From Bimuria novae-zelandiae CBS 107.79 (taxonomy: Eukaryota > Ascomycota > Dothideomycetes > Pleosporales > Didymosphaeriaceae): DNA of 64,000 bases. The position numbers and the translations under genes were made by a program. Shown piece by piece: positions 1 to 11,816 of the stretch (positions are counted from its first letter, which is position 1; each line of letters begins with the position of its first letter). The stretch spans positions 840,894 through 904,893 of the forward strand of contig ML976666.1 in the NCBI GenBank assembly GCA_010015655.1, written 5' to 3'. A model generated the notes under the pieces. The model had not been told where the DNA came from and searched no databases. It saw nothing but the letters and a program-made list of their open reading frames with translations.

Positions 1-1
1 G

Positions 2-310
2 GAGGACTACTATGCCCCCCGCCGCCGTCGCCACAGAGACGAAGACTACTTCTCCGACAACTGCCATGACCGACGCCACGTGCCTCGGGATCGCCACCGC
101 GAGCGGGACGCCCCCGCTCCCAACACAAGGGAGCGCGACGACAGGGCGGAGAGGAGGTCAGCACTGCCTCGCACGGAGAGGCAGGAGAAGAAGTGGCAGA
201 AAGAAGGGAAGCGGTTCTTTAATGAGTATGCGGTGCCGGCTATTAAGGCGGAGGGCACGAAGTATATTAGCAAACAGCTTGGGAATATACTTGCGAAGGG
301 GGTTTCATAA
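2..310 (+). CDS. 3' end of an Arg/Asp-rich protein (partial)
   Basis: An open frame enters from the left edge without a start codon and ends at TAA 308-310, giving about 102 C-terminal residues. The first two thirds are low complexity, rich in Arg, Asp, His and Tyr with RDR/RER-type dipeptides, and look disordered. The last 40 residues are different: Lys-rich and probably helical, with aromatic and small residues, ending in a short hydrophobic stretch before Gly-Val-Ser. I do not recognise the family. The Met at 80 that a gene finder might choose is only an internal codon position, because the same frame is open back to base 2. The start, any introns and the function lie outside the window. 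Confidence 0.55.
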   Translation, partial: EDYYAPRRRRHRDEDYFSDNCHDRRHVPRDRHRERDAPAPNTRERDDRAERRSALPRTERQEKKWQKEGKRFFNEYAVPAIKAEGTKYISKQLGNILAKGVS

Positions 311-565
311 CCCCACACCGAGGCCTTGAGAGGGCAAGATTGGTTTTGTACGATAGGTACAGTGACAGGGGTCGGAGTCTGGCCTTTTATAAAGAATTGC
401 GACATTATATATGAAGAGGAGATATCCTTGCCCCGTCGTCCAGCTCTGAATCCTTCCGTCGACTACTCTGTTATCAAATCCCGACATCCAAACCATCCTC
501 TGCGTCCCACCCCTAATGAAACACGCCTTTTCCGTCGGAAAGTTCTGTATATCAAGGTACCGTTA

Positions 566-617
566 CCCCCCCCCCCCCCCCCCCCCCCCCCGCAACCAAC
601 CAACCAACCAACCAACC
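566..617. repeat. poly-C tract followed by (CAAC)n microsatellite
   Basis: A run of 26 C at 566-591 is followed by about six CAAC units to roughly 617. The tract lies between the partial gene and the Ser/Thr-rich gene on the minus strand. Its length is likely to be unstable and may be inexact in an assembly. The rest of 311-675 shows no gene. Confidence 0.9.
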
Positions 618-675
618 CCTCCCATCTGTCAGCAATCCCTCCACCTCTCCCTACCTCTCCCCACGTCTCCCTCCT

Positions 676-1419
676 CTACGACTCACCCATAAAAGTAAGA
701 TACCACCTCGCCTCCCTAACAGCCTCAAGCTCCGCCTTTACATCCGCCAGCTTCTCCTCCAACCTTACAATCTCAGCGCGGTCGTTAGCTATATCTTCGC
801 AAAGCGCGCCGTAGAGCTCAGTGCGCGCCTCCAAAGTATTTTGAGGCGTGGACAGGGAGCCGTAAGTGAGCCAGTTTTGTAGTGGGTTCTCGTAGGCGTA
901 CACGAAGCGCATTAGGGGGTAGGAGACGGTAGATGTATCTGCGTCCGGGGTGGTTGCGGCGCTGGTAGCATCCATATCCCTCTCCAAAGCGTTTTGAGAA
1001 GCCTCCGGGGAGGCCAGGCCGTGGTTGTTAATGAGGAAATTTCTCATTGCGGTGTCGGACTCGTAGGTGTATACGATACGCAGTGGGGGGTAGGAGACAG
1101 TAGATGTATCTGCTTCGGGGGTGGGTGCCGCGCTGGTATCAAAGATAATCGGGTTGGGAGAGGTAGGGTTCGGGTCGATTGCATATGCGTTCCTATAAAA
1201 AGGGGTTGACGCTACTGAGGAGGAATCTGGGGTGTCGGTGGCGAGGACGGGTGTTTCTTGATCTGTGGTGGCAGCGGTGGAGGAGGAGGGGTCGGCGGTG
1301 GGTGAACCCCGGTTTGATGTCGTCGCCTGTGGGATGGCTGATGCGCTGCTGGATGCTGTGCTCGATGGCATGTCTGACGCCGAGATTGGGGATGGGAAGC
1401 GGCGTGCACCTGGATACAT
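676..1419 (-). CDS. Ser/Thr-rich hypothetical protein with an internal tandem repeat and C-terminal coiled coil
   Basis: Single-exon frame of 247 residues starting at ATG 1419. The first 90 residues are Ser/Thr/Ala/Pro-rich and probably disordered. Two copies of a segment follow, each beginning D-(A/P)-D/E-ADTSTVSYP and ending with a V(Y/T)AYE-like aromatic stretch. The copies are 57 residues (171 bp) apart and are still close at DNA level (compare 890-970 with 1061-1140), so the duplication is fairly recent. The last 45 residues form a probable coiled coil of Glu/Leu/Ala/Arg heptads (ANDRAEIVRLEEKLADV). A TATATAC-type sequence lies about 55 bp upstream at 1471-1482. No signal peptide or membrane segment is visible. 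I do not recognise the family. Confidence 0.6.
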   Translation of the reverse strand: MYPGARRFPSPISASDMPSSTASSSASAIPQATTSNRGSPTADPSSSTAATTDQETPVLATDTPDSSSVASTPFYRNAYAIDPNPTSPNPIIFDTSAAPTPEADTSTVSYPPLRIVYTYESDTAMRNFLINNHGLASPEASQNALERDMDATSAATTPDADTSTVSYPLMRFVYAYENPLQNWLTYGSLSTPQNTLEARTELYGALCEDIANDRAEIVRLEEKLADVKAELEAVREARWYLTFMGES

Positions 1420-2154
1420 TTTCGTGTCCTTTTTCAGGGATGGATTTTAGAACCATGCAAGGGGGAAGGACAATGTATATAGGGCCGACTGCGGTTTGTA
1501 TCGCGTTGTAGCGCGATCAGAGAAGTGTACAAGTTTGCGGGCACGAGACGATGGACAAACAGCCGTGTGGGAGTGTGAACGCAGTGGAAGAAGTTCCAGC
1601 ACAGTTGTCCAAAAAGCCACCGAAGTATATAGGGGCACTGTGGGCGTTGATGTTCAACACTGTGGGTCGGAAGGTCCATGTTGAGCTTGGGTTCCGTAGA
1701 ACCGCCAGACCGAGCTGTCTGGATTTTCTCGTCATCTTCGGTACGGCCCACGCGCCCAAAATCACCCTAGTATTGATTTTGATGTTACTGGTTTCGCGTC
1801 GGTGCTGCCTAGTGGGCTGGACGCCAACGCCAAACGCAGGTGGAGCCCATCCTGATGATAGCCATGGACCGGTACACCGAGCACCGCACATCATCAAGGG
1901 AAAGCGTACAGAGCAGTAGGGTACCAGATTTGCTGAACCTCCAGTCCCGTATCTTCTGCGGAACATGATAACCAGCCAAAAGTTGAAGCGCAGTGGCTAT
2001 GTGTGATAGTAACGAAGGCTTGTAGTTTTACACACATTCGAAGTGAATATCAAGGTCACATTAAGAAGTCTCACCCTATGATCCTCCAAAACATTCCAAG
2101 AGCCCCTGCCTTACGTCAATCTTAACTAGAGCCGTCCCATCCTCGCAGCAGCTC
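1420..2154. other. intergenic, no supported gene
   Basis: Short frames occur on both strands here, but none has coding-like composition, family motifs or intron signals that extend it. The stretch probably holds the promoter of the minus-strand gene ending at 676 and the 3' flank of the small membrane-protein gene that ends at 2155. Confidence 0.5.
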
Positions 2155-2434
2155 TCAAACCACAGAATTCGCCTGCACCCTCCGCTTAGGCGCCTGTCGA
2201 ACACCTAGGCAGACCCTGTCTACGTATTAGCCCCTTCCATCCCAAGGATCCAGTCCACTTACCAATCCCCACCATGAGCACAGCCAAGAAAGCTCCAGCG
2301 TAAGGGACGTAGTCAGGCTTGATAGGCGTATCCCGCTTTGCGCAATTAAGCCGGCAGAGGCGCGGATTATAGTGGTCGGGACTGTATCCAGGCGCACACT
2401 TCTTGGTCCACTGTAGACTAGGAGATTGACCCAT
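2155..2434 (-). CDS. small single-pass membrane protein, family member 1 (MG-start, Cys-rich)
   Basis: Two exons, 2434..2263 and 2204..2155, joined over a 58 bp intron (GTAAGT donor at 2262, branch-like GGCTAATAC, TAG acceptor), giving 73 residues. The start at 2434 is preferred over the longer upstream frame because it aligns with two related genes at 12280 and 13637. The order is: an MGxxxS start that fits N-myristoylation; a Cys-rich stretch with CAPGYSPD and two more Cys; one hydrophobic segment (residues about 40-57, VPYAGAFLAVLMVGI); a splice junction in phase 1 directly after it; and a short basic tail. A TATATAAA box lies about 145 bp upstream (2576-2583). The family is not one I recognise; a membrane-anchored small protein is an inference from the motifs. 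The acceptor is not certain, since an in-frame alternative lies 15 bp earlier. Confidence 0.55.
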
Positions 2435-2984
2435 TTTGCTGCTTCCGAGCTTTGAAGAGTTTAGTGTATGAGAGGGTTTCCTCAAGGAAGTCGGGTGATT
2501 GGAAGCTGGAAATATTCGGGTGTCTGGCTCTCCACGTGTTTGGGCTCCTCTTGAAGCGGTAGATGGAGCGGAGGGTTTATATAGGACTGCGAGATCGTGA
2601 GTTAGGCACACGTCGCCGTGATTCAACTTCCATTGCGGATACCATACCTCAGGTTCAGGACGGAGCGATATAGATCAGCATGTGTACCAGGCACCTGCCG
2701 TTGCCCTTTTCAACTTCCAAATGCTAGTAGAGATTGAGCAGGGAGATCTACACTACACTACCCACCCCTCTGTCCCATTACAATAAGCAATACACAGTCC
2801 GGCATTCCGGAAAATAATCAATCCAATGCGACTGAAAAAATGCATTTCATTGTACATGATCTCTGCCAAGAACAGACACTGCTCGCTCATGAAAAGCTTA
2901 CACACACATCCACATCCACCCCTCCTCTCCTCAAACGCTTTGAGTCCCTAATCCCTACATCCTAGAAAATTACAGTCCGCGAAT
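2435..2984. other. intergenic: promoter of the small membrane-protein gene and 3' flank of E2
   Basis: No gene is supported. A TATATAAA box for the minus-strand gene lies at 2576-2583. The stretch 2750-2980 is AT-richer and fits the 3' untranslated region of the E2 gene, which ends at 2985. Confidence 0.5.
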
Positions 2985-4728
2985 CTATAGCATCAGCTCC
3001 AACGGGTTCTCAATCGCCTTCTTGAGCTCACGCATGAACTCGCCACCAACCGCACCGTCAACAACCTTGTGGTCAAAGCTTCCCGTGATCACAATCTGGT
3101 CGTCCCACTCAACGCTCGGTGTGCCGTCTTCTGAGAGCTCACCAGGTACGGCGACCTTCTGCGTTGTGCCGATGGCGACGATGACAGCCTGAGGGGGGTT
3201 GATGACGGCGGTGAAGCGCTCGACGGCGGGGTTCATGCCCATGTTGGAGATGGTGATGGTTCCGCCCTGGTACTCCTCGGGCTTGAGCTTGCCGTCACGC
3301 GCGCGCTTGCCGAGGTCCTTCACTTGGGCGGAAACGGACTGGAGACCAAGACCGGCCACGTTCTTGACGATAGGGGTCATCAGACCAACAGGGGTAGCGA
3401 CGGCGACGGAGACATCGACGACGTTGTGCTGGCGGATGACGACCTGTCCGTTCTCCTCACGCCATGACGAGTTGGCGGCAGGGACCTTGCGTGCGGCGAC
3501 AGCGAGAGCCTTGATGAGGAAGTCGTTGACGGAGAGCTTGTACTCGCCCTTGGAGGAAGCGTTGAGAGCCTCCCGGAGCTTGAGCAGCTTGGAGACAGAG
3601 ATGCTGGAGGCGACGAAGTAGTGGGGGTTCTGCTGCATGCTCTGGGTCAGGCGAGACGCAATGACCTTGCGCATGCTGGTCGCAGGAACGTCCTCGTAAG
3701 TAGGCGCACCAGTGATGGCACCGGCGGCCGCAGGAGCTCCTCCGGTAGACTGAGCCTTCTCAACATCCTCCTTTGTGATCCTGCCGTTGGGGCCGGTACC
3801 CTTGATAGACGATAGCGCAACGCCCTTCTCCAGAGCGAGCTTCTTCGCAGCGGGCGATGCGGAGCCCTGGCGGTCGAGGGAAAGCTCTAGACGCTTGCCG
3901 GAGGAGTCAGATTCGATCGCCTCGGGAGCGGCCTCCTCCTTTGCGGACGGGGCAGTGCCGGATCCTGACTTTGGCGGCTCACTGGCCTCAGAAGCCTCGC
4001 CCTCCTTGGGGGAACCAGCGGCCTTCTTGTCGCCGCCAGCATCTTCGATCGAGAAAGACTCAAAAGCAGAGACATCCTCGCCTTCCTCTACCATGACTGC
4101 GATCGGCTGCTCAAAGTTAGCCACGTCCTATCCCGAGATTTTCTTCTCCCATCTGATCCTCCACCCTTGTTCATCTTCTGCTGTGGCCTGGGACTGGAAA
4201 GGGCACTCACGCTTCCGACGGCAACGTCCTTCTCGCCAGACTCCTTGAGGATCTTCGCGATCACACCCTCCTCCTGGAACTCAAAGTCCATCTGAGCCTT
4301 ATCGGTCTCGATCTCGACCAGCACATCGCCTGGCGCTATCGAATCGCCGACCTTCTTCTGCCAGGTACCGATATTTCCCGCGGTCATGGTAGGGGACAGG
4401 GCAGGCATGCTGACCACTGTGTGCGACGGAAAGGCTGTATATCGCGCAGATTAGCATCGTGTATCCCGGGGGTCTTCGGAAAGACTACGTCGGAGGGCTC
4501 TGCTCACACTTGGAGGCATAGTATCTGGCGAGGGCTGCGAATGCTGGTGTTCGTCGGCTGCGGAGACAGGGTCAGCAAAGCTTCCGCGGCGGTGATTGCA
4601 GGCGCTCAAGCTACGTACGTGGCGAACTCGGAGCATCGCGAGGCGCTCAAGCTTCCTCGCAGGGCAATTGACCCTCTCGAGGTCAATTGGGAGCCCGCGC
4701 GGGATAAAAGTGTCGTAGTTGCTGGCAT
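2985..4728 (-). CDS. LAT1: dihydrolipoamide acetyltransferase, E2 of pyruvate dehydrogenase, mitochondrial
   Basis: Four exons (4728..4619, 4557..4508, 4434..4211, 4106..2985) with introns of 61, 73 and 104 bp give 501 residues. E2 transfers the acetyl group to CoA and forms the core of the mitochondrial pyruvate dehydrogenase complex. The ATG at 4728 opens a typical presequence, rich in Arg/Ser/Ala with almost no acidic residues, that runs into ARYYASKSFPSH. The lipoyl domain (about 60-135) has the lipoylated Lys99 in ETDKAQ. An Ala/Glu/Pro-rich linker follows, then the E1/E3-binding domain (about 210-247), then the catalytic acetyltransferase domain with DHKVVDG near the C-terminus (His474, Asp478). 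All key residues are present. The gene is divergent from SEC7. The domain calls are very secure; the first two exons rest on splice signals and frame continuity. Confidence 0.95.
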
Positions 4729-5298
4729 TGTGACGGGATGCCGATGGGGCCGCTGAAAATTTCCCGGGGCACTCGAGCAGCAACGGCAGGTGGCACCTGA
4801 GCTGAGGGAAGGAGCGAGCGGAGGGTGGAAGGAAGAGAGCCCGCGCTCGTCGGTCGGCGGATCGATGTGCTGGAGATGGGAGAGATTGTTGTGCCCAACA
4901 GAATCAGCGTGTTTAGCTGTTGGCCGTAGCGGCGGCCAAGAGATTCGTTAGTCCCCGAAAAGGGCAGCCACCACCGCCACAGCTGTCGCTGCTGCTTGGA
5001 GCGGAGTCGGAGGTGCGACGCGAGTACTGGCAGGGATGCTTGGTCGGGTTAGGAGGCTGATGCCAAAGACACTTTGTCATTCCACAGTGAATTGCAACAG
5101 GACAGGCAACCATTTGGCCGTTCACCCGGGCCACTATTCCCAGCTGAAACTACTTTGGGCAGGCTCAACCGTGGTACCTGCCACCTCTAGAAAGCGGCTA
5201 CCTGCGCGCAATGGTAGTTTAAGCCGCCCCGCTACTTATTGAGCAGGAGCGACACCAGCTCGGAACACGGCGCATCGCGAGAGTGCACACGATACATA
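4729..5298. promoter_or_regulatory. divergent promoter between E2 (-) and SEC7 (+)
   Basis: The start codons of the E2 gene (4728, leftward) and the SEC7 gene (5299, rightward) are 570 bp apart with no supported gene between them. The interval must hold both 5' untranslated regions and both promoters. I see no clear TATA box and name no specific operator. Confidence 0.6.
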
Positions 5299-8200
5299 AT
5301 GGCCGACACAGAGCCCCCGCCAGGCTCGCCGGAGGTGGAGGACAAGTGGCCGAGCGGACAGCAAGAGCCACCCACAGCAGAAGGGGAGGACCCGAGTGAA
5401 GACGCAGGCTCCCAACCGCCGTCCGAGGCCACAGACGAGAGAGATCCGCAGGCTTCCAGCGCACCGCAGATGCCCGCCGACATGCCCACGCCGACTCCGC
5501 AAACGCCGATAACCCCCAAGCTCAATGTGCCAGAGCCAGAGGAACCAGACTCGCGCCGGACCGCCGAGTTCTTCGAGCAGCGCATGCACCAGGAGAGTCG
5601 CCCACGCACCGATTCGCAGTCTACCGCCGCCACGGCTGCCACAACCGCCACGCGTCCCGGCACGCGAAGCTCGCTCGTCTTTGTTATAAAGGCGCTGGAG
5701 AACATTGCTGCCTCGAAAGACGCAAAAAAGAACAAGAAGCTGGGAGACTCAGTCGCAGGCGCCTTGGCGGCCATCAAGGCAGAGGGTGACCCAGCGCGCA
5801 TCAATCCCGAGATACTCTTCGAACCGCTTCAGCTAGCCTCCGAGGCTCCTTCCGTGCCCGTCTCGATAGCGGCCTTGGACTGTATAGGGAAGCTGATCAG
5901 CTACTCGTACTTTTCCGTGCCTTCCGAGCCGCAGGGCGACAATGCGGCTGCACCCCTGATCGAGAAGGCCATCGACACGATATGCGAATGCTTTCAGGGC
6001 GAAGCCACTCCGCCAGATGTGCAACTCCAGATTGTGAAGTCGCTGCTGGCTGCGATATTGAATGACAAGATTGTCGTCCATGGTGCTGGACTGCTGAAAG
6101 CTGTGCGATTGACGTACAACATTTTCTTGCTCTCCAAGTCGAGCGCAAATCAGCAGGTTGCACAGGGAGCATTGACGCAGATGGTTGGCACCGTCTTTGA
6201 AAGAGTAAAGCTGAGGCTGGCAGCGAAGGAAGCCAAGATCAACCTCTCTCGGGTCTCGTTGAACGGCAAAGACAATTCGGAAGAAAATGTTCACGAAGAG
6301 ATGGGCGTCGAAACCCAACACGCTAATGGCGTCGAAGCCGACATGGAAGAGCAGGAGGAAGAGCATGATGATCCAGAGTCTGCCGAGCCTAGCGACAAGC
6401 CTGTAGACAAGCACACCGGCCCCAAAATCACCCTGCAAAGCTTCGAGCACAACATGAGCTTCAACGACGACCGGATACACGACAACGCGCCAACCCTGGT
6501 CACACGAATAAAAGGCAAACCAGGGTCGAGACAGGTCTCTGGCATCGAAGCTTCGCCGAATCCGCAAGAGGGCGAAGGCTCCGACGAAGAAGAGGAAGAC
6601 GAGATATTCGTCAAAGATGCCTATCTTGTTTTCCGGGCCATGTGTAGATTGAGTACCAAGTCTCTTGCGGTTGATCATGCACTAGACGTGACATCACAGG
6701 GCATGCGCTCCAAACTATTGTCTCTTCACATCATCCATACCATCCTACACAACAACATCGCCGTTTTCGTGTCACCACTCGCGACCATCAGGAGCGGCAG
6801 TGGCGATGAGCCCACTACATTTGTGCAGGCCATTAAGCAGTATCTCTGCTTGAGCTTGAGTCGGAACGGTGCGAGTTCTGTTAGCAAGGTCTTTGAGGTA
6901 GCTTGCGAAATATTTTGGCATATGCTCAAATACCTCCGGGTCATGCTGAAAAAGGAAGTGGAGGTGTTTTTGAAGGAGATCTACCTTACCATCTTGGACA
7001 AGAGGAGTGCACCAGCTTTCCAGAAACAGTACATATTGACCGTCTTCCGAAGATTAGCCGCCGACCCTCGGGCTTTGGTAGAAATGTACCTCAACTACGA
7101 TTGCGATCGGACTGCGCTCGACAACATGTACCAACGCGTTGTTGAACACCTGTCCAAGATATCGAGCACACCGGTCACAGTGTCGCCAATGCAGCAACAA
7201 GCATACCAGGAACAACGCGAGAGACAGTCCAAAACTGCGGATTGGCAAACAAGAGGGACTCTCCCACCCTCATTATCTACAGTGTCAATGAATGCGCCTC
7301 AAGAAAGCGAGCATGCCTATCCGCCGGAATACGCCCTGAAGCAAGAGTCATTAGAAGGCCTGGTGGAGATTCTGCGATCACTGGTGAATTGGTCCGAACA
7401 GTCGATTACCAATACAGCACGGAACTCGAACGTGGATCTGAGGGGATCAGTGGACAACCTCCGAGGCTCTACTGATAATAGAACCATATCTGAGTCTCCG
7501 AATGTTGGTGGAGATTCCGGTACCGTAACACCGATGGTGGAGGACGACTACGGCGAACTCGAGAAGGCGAAACAGAAGAAAACGGCTCTGACGAGGGCTG
7601 TTCGCGAATTCAACTATAAGCCGAAGCGTGGTCTGAAAACTTTGATCAAAGAAGGATTCATTGCTTCAAACGCTCCCGAAGATATTGCTCGCTTTTTCCA
7701 CGAGACAGATCTTCTAGACAAGGGACCGCTGGGCGAGTTTCTTGGAGAAGGTGATCCAGAGAACATTGCAATCATGCATGCCTTCGTCGACCAACTTGAC
7801 TTTAACAAAACGCGCTTTACCGATGCTCTCAGACGCTTCCTGCAATGCTTCCGGTTACCTGGCGAAGCCCAGAAGATCGATCGTTTCATGTTGAAGTTTG
7901 CCGAACGCTACATTACCGGGAATCCGAACGCTTTCGCAAACGCTGATACAGCGTATGTGTTATCTTACTCTGTCATTATGCTGAATGTAGATCAGCACAG
8001 CAAGAAGATGAAGGGGCCCCGGATGACTCCCGAGGACTTCATCAAGAACAACCGCGGCATCAACGATGGCCAAGATCTACCCGAAGATTATCTTCGCGGG
8101 ATCTATGAAGAGATTGCGCACAAGGAGATTGTGCTGGAAACAGAACAAGAAGCAGCAGTGGATAAAGGTCTCATACAGCCTCAGCAAGCCGGAGGTCTGG

Positions 8201-11200
8201 CTGCTGTGGGTCAAGCATTGATCGGCGGTGGTCGAGACCTGCAACGAGAAGTTTACGTCCAAGCGTCAGAAGCGATGGCAAACAAGACCGAGCAGTTATA
8301 CAAGCAACTTCTCCGCGCACAGAGGCGGACTACAAGGACATTACCAGTTTCGAAGTTCATACCCGCCTCTTCCTCTAAACACGTTGGGCCGATGTTTGAA
8401 GTTACTTGGATGCCTTTCCTCACCGCGCTGTCTGGTCAGGCCCAGGACCACAACATTGAGATTGTACGGCTTTGCATCGAAGGCATTAAACTCGCCATTC
8501 GCATCTCTTGCATATTCGACGTCGAGAGTGCGCGACAGGCCTTCGTCGCATTTTTGGCGCGTTTCACCAATCTTTACAATCTGAGCGAGATGAAGGCCAA
8601 GAACATGGAGGCTTTGAAAGTCCTCATCGAAATTGCAAACACAGAGGGTAACTTGTTACGTGAGTCGTGGCGGGAGGTTCTCACCTGCGTTTCTCAGCTT
8701 GACCGATTTCAACTCATATCAGCTGGCATCGATGAGAGGTCGGTGCCGGATGTTTTGAAGACTCAGTCGCAGGGCGGCTCGCAGTCTCGGAAGTCGTTGA
8801 ACGTGCCAAGTAACCGGCGACGACAACTTCCGCATACCAACAGCATGCAATTCCAAGCGGACGTTGCTGAGGAAAGTCGCTCCACAGACATAGTACGAGG
8901 CGTCGACCGAATCTTCACCGGCACCGCCAATCTCTCTGGCGAGGCCATCGTCGATTTCGTCAAGGCATTGACCCAAGTCAGTTGGCAAGAGATTCAGTCG
9001 TCCGGCCAGAGTGAATCTCCTCGCACGTACAGCTTGCAGAAACTCGTCGAGATCAGTGGCTACAACATGACCCGTGTCCGTTTCGAATGGACGAACATTT
9101 GGCAAATTCTAGGCGCGCATTTTAACGAAGTCGGCTGCCACACTAACACGAACGTTGTCTATTTCGCCTTGAACTCCTTGAGACAATTATCGATGAAGTT
9201 TATGGAGATCGAAGAGCTTCCTGGATTCAAGTTCCAGAAGGACTTCCTGAAACCATTCGAGCATATCATGAGCAACGCCAGTGTTGTATCGGTCAAAGAC
9301 ATGGTCTTACGATGCCTCATCCAAATGATCCAGGCGCGAGGCGAGAACATCCGTTCCGGCTGGAAGACGATGTTTGGTGTTTTCACTGTGGCTGCACGCG
9401 AGCCATACGGTAAGTCGAACACTTGGTTGATAATGCAGGACTAACATATATTAACAGAGGGCATTGTGAATCTTGCATTCGAAAACGTATCACAAGTGTA
9501 CAACACTCGCTTTGGTGTAGTCATCTCGCAAGGCGCCTTCGCAGATCTTATCGTCTGTCTCACCGAGTTCTCCAAGAACTACAAGTTCCAAAAGAAGTCA
9601 TTACAGGCTATCGAGCTGCTAAAGTCGTCCGTGCCAAAGATGCTGCGAACACCCGAATGTTCGCTGTCGGCCAGGGCCGGCTTCGTGAAAGAATCGGACA
9701 AAGGTTCATCAATACCAAAGCAACCCAGCCGGCAAACGCAGGAGGAGCAGTTTTGGTTCCCTGTCCTCTTTGCGTTCCACGATGTCTTGATGACGGGTGA
9801 AGATTTGGAGGTACGATCAAGAGCTTTGAACTATCTTTTCGAAACTTTGATCACCTACGGAGGTGACTTCCCGCGAGATTTCTGGGATATGCTCTGGCGC
9901 CAGTTGCTTTATCCTATCTTCATGGTATTGAAGTCGAAATCGGAAATGTCGAAAGTCCTCAACCATGAGGAACTGTCCGTCTGGCTTTCCACGACCATGA
10001 TTCAGGCTCTACGGAACATGGTCAGGTTATTCACCCACTTCTTTGAATCCCTGGAGTATATGCTCGAGCGCTTCCTGGACCTTCTGGCACTCTGCATCTG
10101 CCAAGAAAACGATACCCTTGCTAGAATCGGCAGCAACTGCCTACAGCAACTCATCTTACAGAACGTCCAAAAGTTCACGCCGAAGCACTGGAATCAGATT
10201 GTCAAGGCATTTGTTGACCTTTTCGTACGGACCGAGGCCACAGCTTTGATGTCCGCCGCCACAGCAGGTACACTATCTCAATCGCAAACCTCCAACGGCT
10301 CGTATGGGTATGACCCCGAAAAGACCCCCACAGCGAGCGTTCCTCCGAAAGAGCTTTCGTTGCAGACCCCTAGCGAAGAGCAGTCAATTGGTGACAATGC
10401 GCTTGGCATTAATGGTTTGAACAGCCCGCGGCGTCCATCCGTTGTGACAAATGAGTCATCAAGTACTCTTGGTGCAGAGCAACAGCGAATGCCCTCGCCC
10501 CTACCGAAGCGCCAGACGCAGGAGCTAGAAGACTACCGTCCCGAAAATCAGGACATGCCTCAGCCCCCTGTCGTCGTTACCGCCGCCCGCCGCCGCTTCT
10601 TCAACCAAATCATCACCAAATGCGTTCTCCAACTCCTCATGATTGAAACCGTGCAGGAGCTCTTCACTAACGATGCCGTCTACGACAAGATCCCCTCCGG
10701 CGAGCTCCTCCGCCTTATGGCTGTGCTCAAGAAATCTTACCACTTCGCCAAACGCTTTAACGCGAACCGCGATTTGCGCACCAGATTATTCCGCGAGGGC
10801 TTCATGAAACAGCCACCGAACCTCTTAAAGCAGGAATCAGGCTCCGCCTCAGTCTACGTCAGCATCCTCTTCCGCATGTACCACGACACGTCCACCGACC
10901 GCGCCGCCTCGCGTGCCGACACTGAAGCCGCTCTCATTCCCCTGTGCGAGGACATCATCGCCTCGTACATTGAGCTCGACGAGGAAACCCAGCAGCGCAA
11001 CATCGTCACCTGGCGCCCTGTCGTCGTCAGCGTGCTCGACGGCTACAACCACTTCCCACCAGGCGAGTTTGAAAAGCACGTCGGTGTCTTTGCGCCGCTT
11101 ATTATCGGCTTGCTCGGCACCGAGATGCAGAGCGATATTCAGAGATCGGTGCAGGCGCTCGTGATGAGGGTGTTTGAAAGCAAGGTGGGGATAGAGAAGG

Positions 11201-11289
11201 TGCCGCTTATGACACCGACGCCGCGGAGTCCAGGGGCGAGTTTTCAGGGGAGTCCAAAGTTGGATCGGAAGGCAAGTCGAGGGCGGTGA
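5299..11289 (+). CDS. SEC7: Sec7-family guanine nucleotide exchange factor for Arf GTPases (BIG/Sec7 type)
   Basis: Two exons, 5299..9409 and 9458..11289, separated by a 48 bp intron with a canonical GACTAAC branch, give 1980 residues, usual for fungal Sec7. It loads GTP on Arf1 at the trans-Golgi and drives coat recruitment. The ATG at 5299 is the first in the frame. The order is: a disordered acidic N-terminus (1-110); the DCB region (about 120-330); an acidic spacer; the HUS region with YLNYDCD (about 597); the Sec7 domain (about 770-945); and long HDS repeats to the end. The catalytic glutamate is in FLGEGDPEN. In the SYSVIMLNVDQHS region and the following Met, the side chains are those linked to brefeldin A sensitivity in Sec7/ARNO studies. 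The last 20 residues are Ser/Pro/Arg-rich. Confidence 0.96.
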
Positions 11290-11816
11290 GGCGGGCAGTA
11301 GTGAGTGGTTTTGTTCTTCTTGACTTGAGGCTTGTATGCTTGGAAGGTATCTCTGGCAGTTTTTAGACATTTATTGGTTGGAGCGCTCTGGGATGGGTGA
11401 GTGCTTCGCTTCTTCGCTGGGTAGCATGTTAAGCAAAAGATGTGTGCGGAAATAAAGCTTTAGGCGTGTATGTATACTATTAGTTTTCGTGCACGGCGGT
11501 AGAGTGGTGGCGTAGAGTGTTATTGCATACCTGTTGTCTCACTACTATGATTTCAAAATCGTGTTTTCTGCCCACGGCGCACTACTGGCATCATTAAGGG
11601 TGCTTGCACAGGCATCATAACCTTTTATTATTAAGAGCTGGATTGACCTGTCATTGGTATATAATCGTAAACCAACCCGAATAGATGGTCATCAGGTTCA
11701 TGAATATATGGCTGCTCTAAAATAGCGCGCAAATATTGCCAGTTTGGTCCCATCTCCTCATGTCCGTGTCCGCTGTGTGACCCTTCAACCGCCTGCTAGG
11801 TAGCCTAGCGAGAGGC
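11290..11816. other. intergenic between convergent SEC7 and small membrane-protein genes
   Basis: This is the 3' flank of SEC7 and of the minus-strand gene ending at 11817. An AATAAA-like signal (GAAATAAAG) lies near 11450. No open frame with coding features is seen. Confidence 0.5.

Noticed and set aside
5832..6678. Long minus-strand frame (281 residues) opposite the SEC7 gene
   Set aside because: It lies fully within the SEC7 coding sequence, has no ATG-supported motif and its composition follows from the codon pattern of the sense strand.
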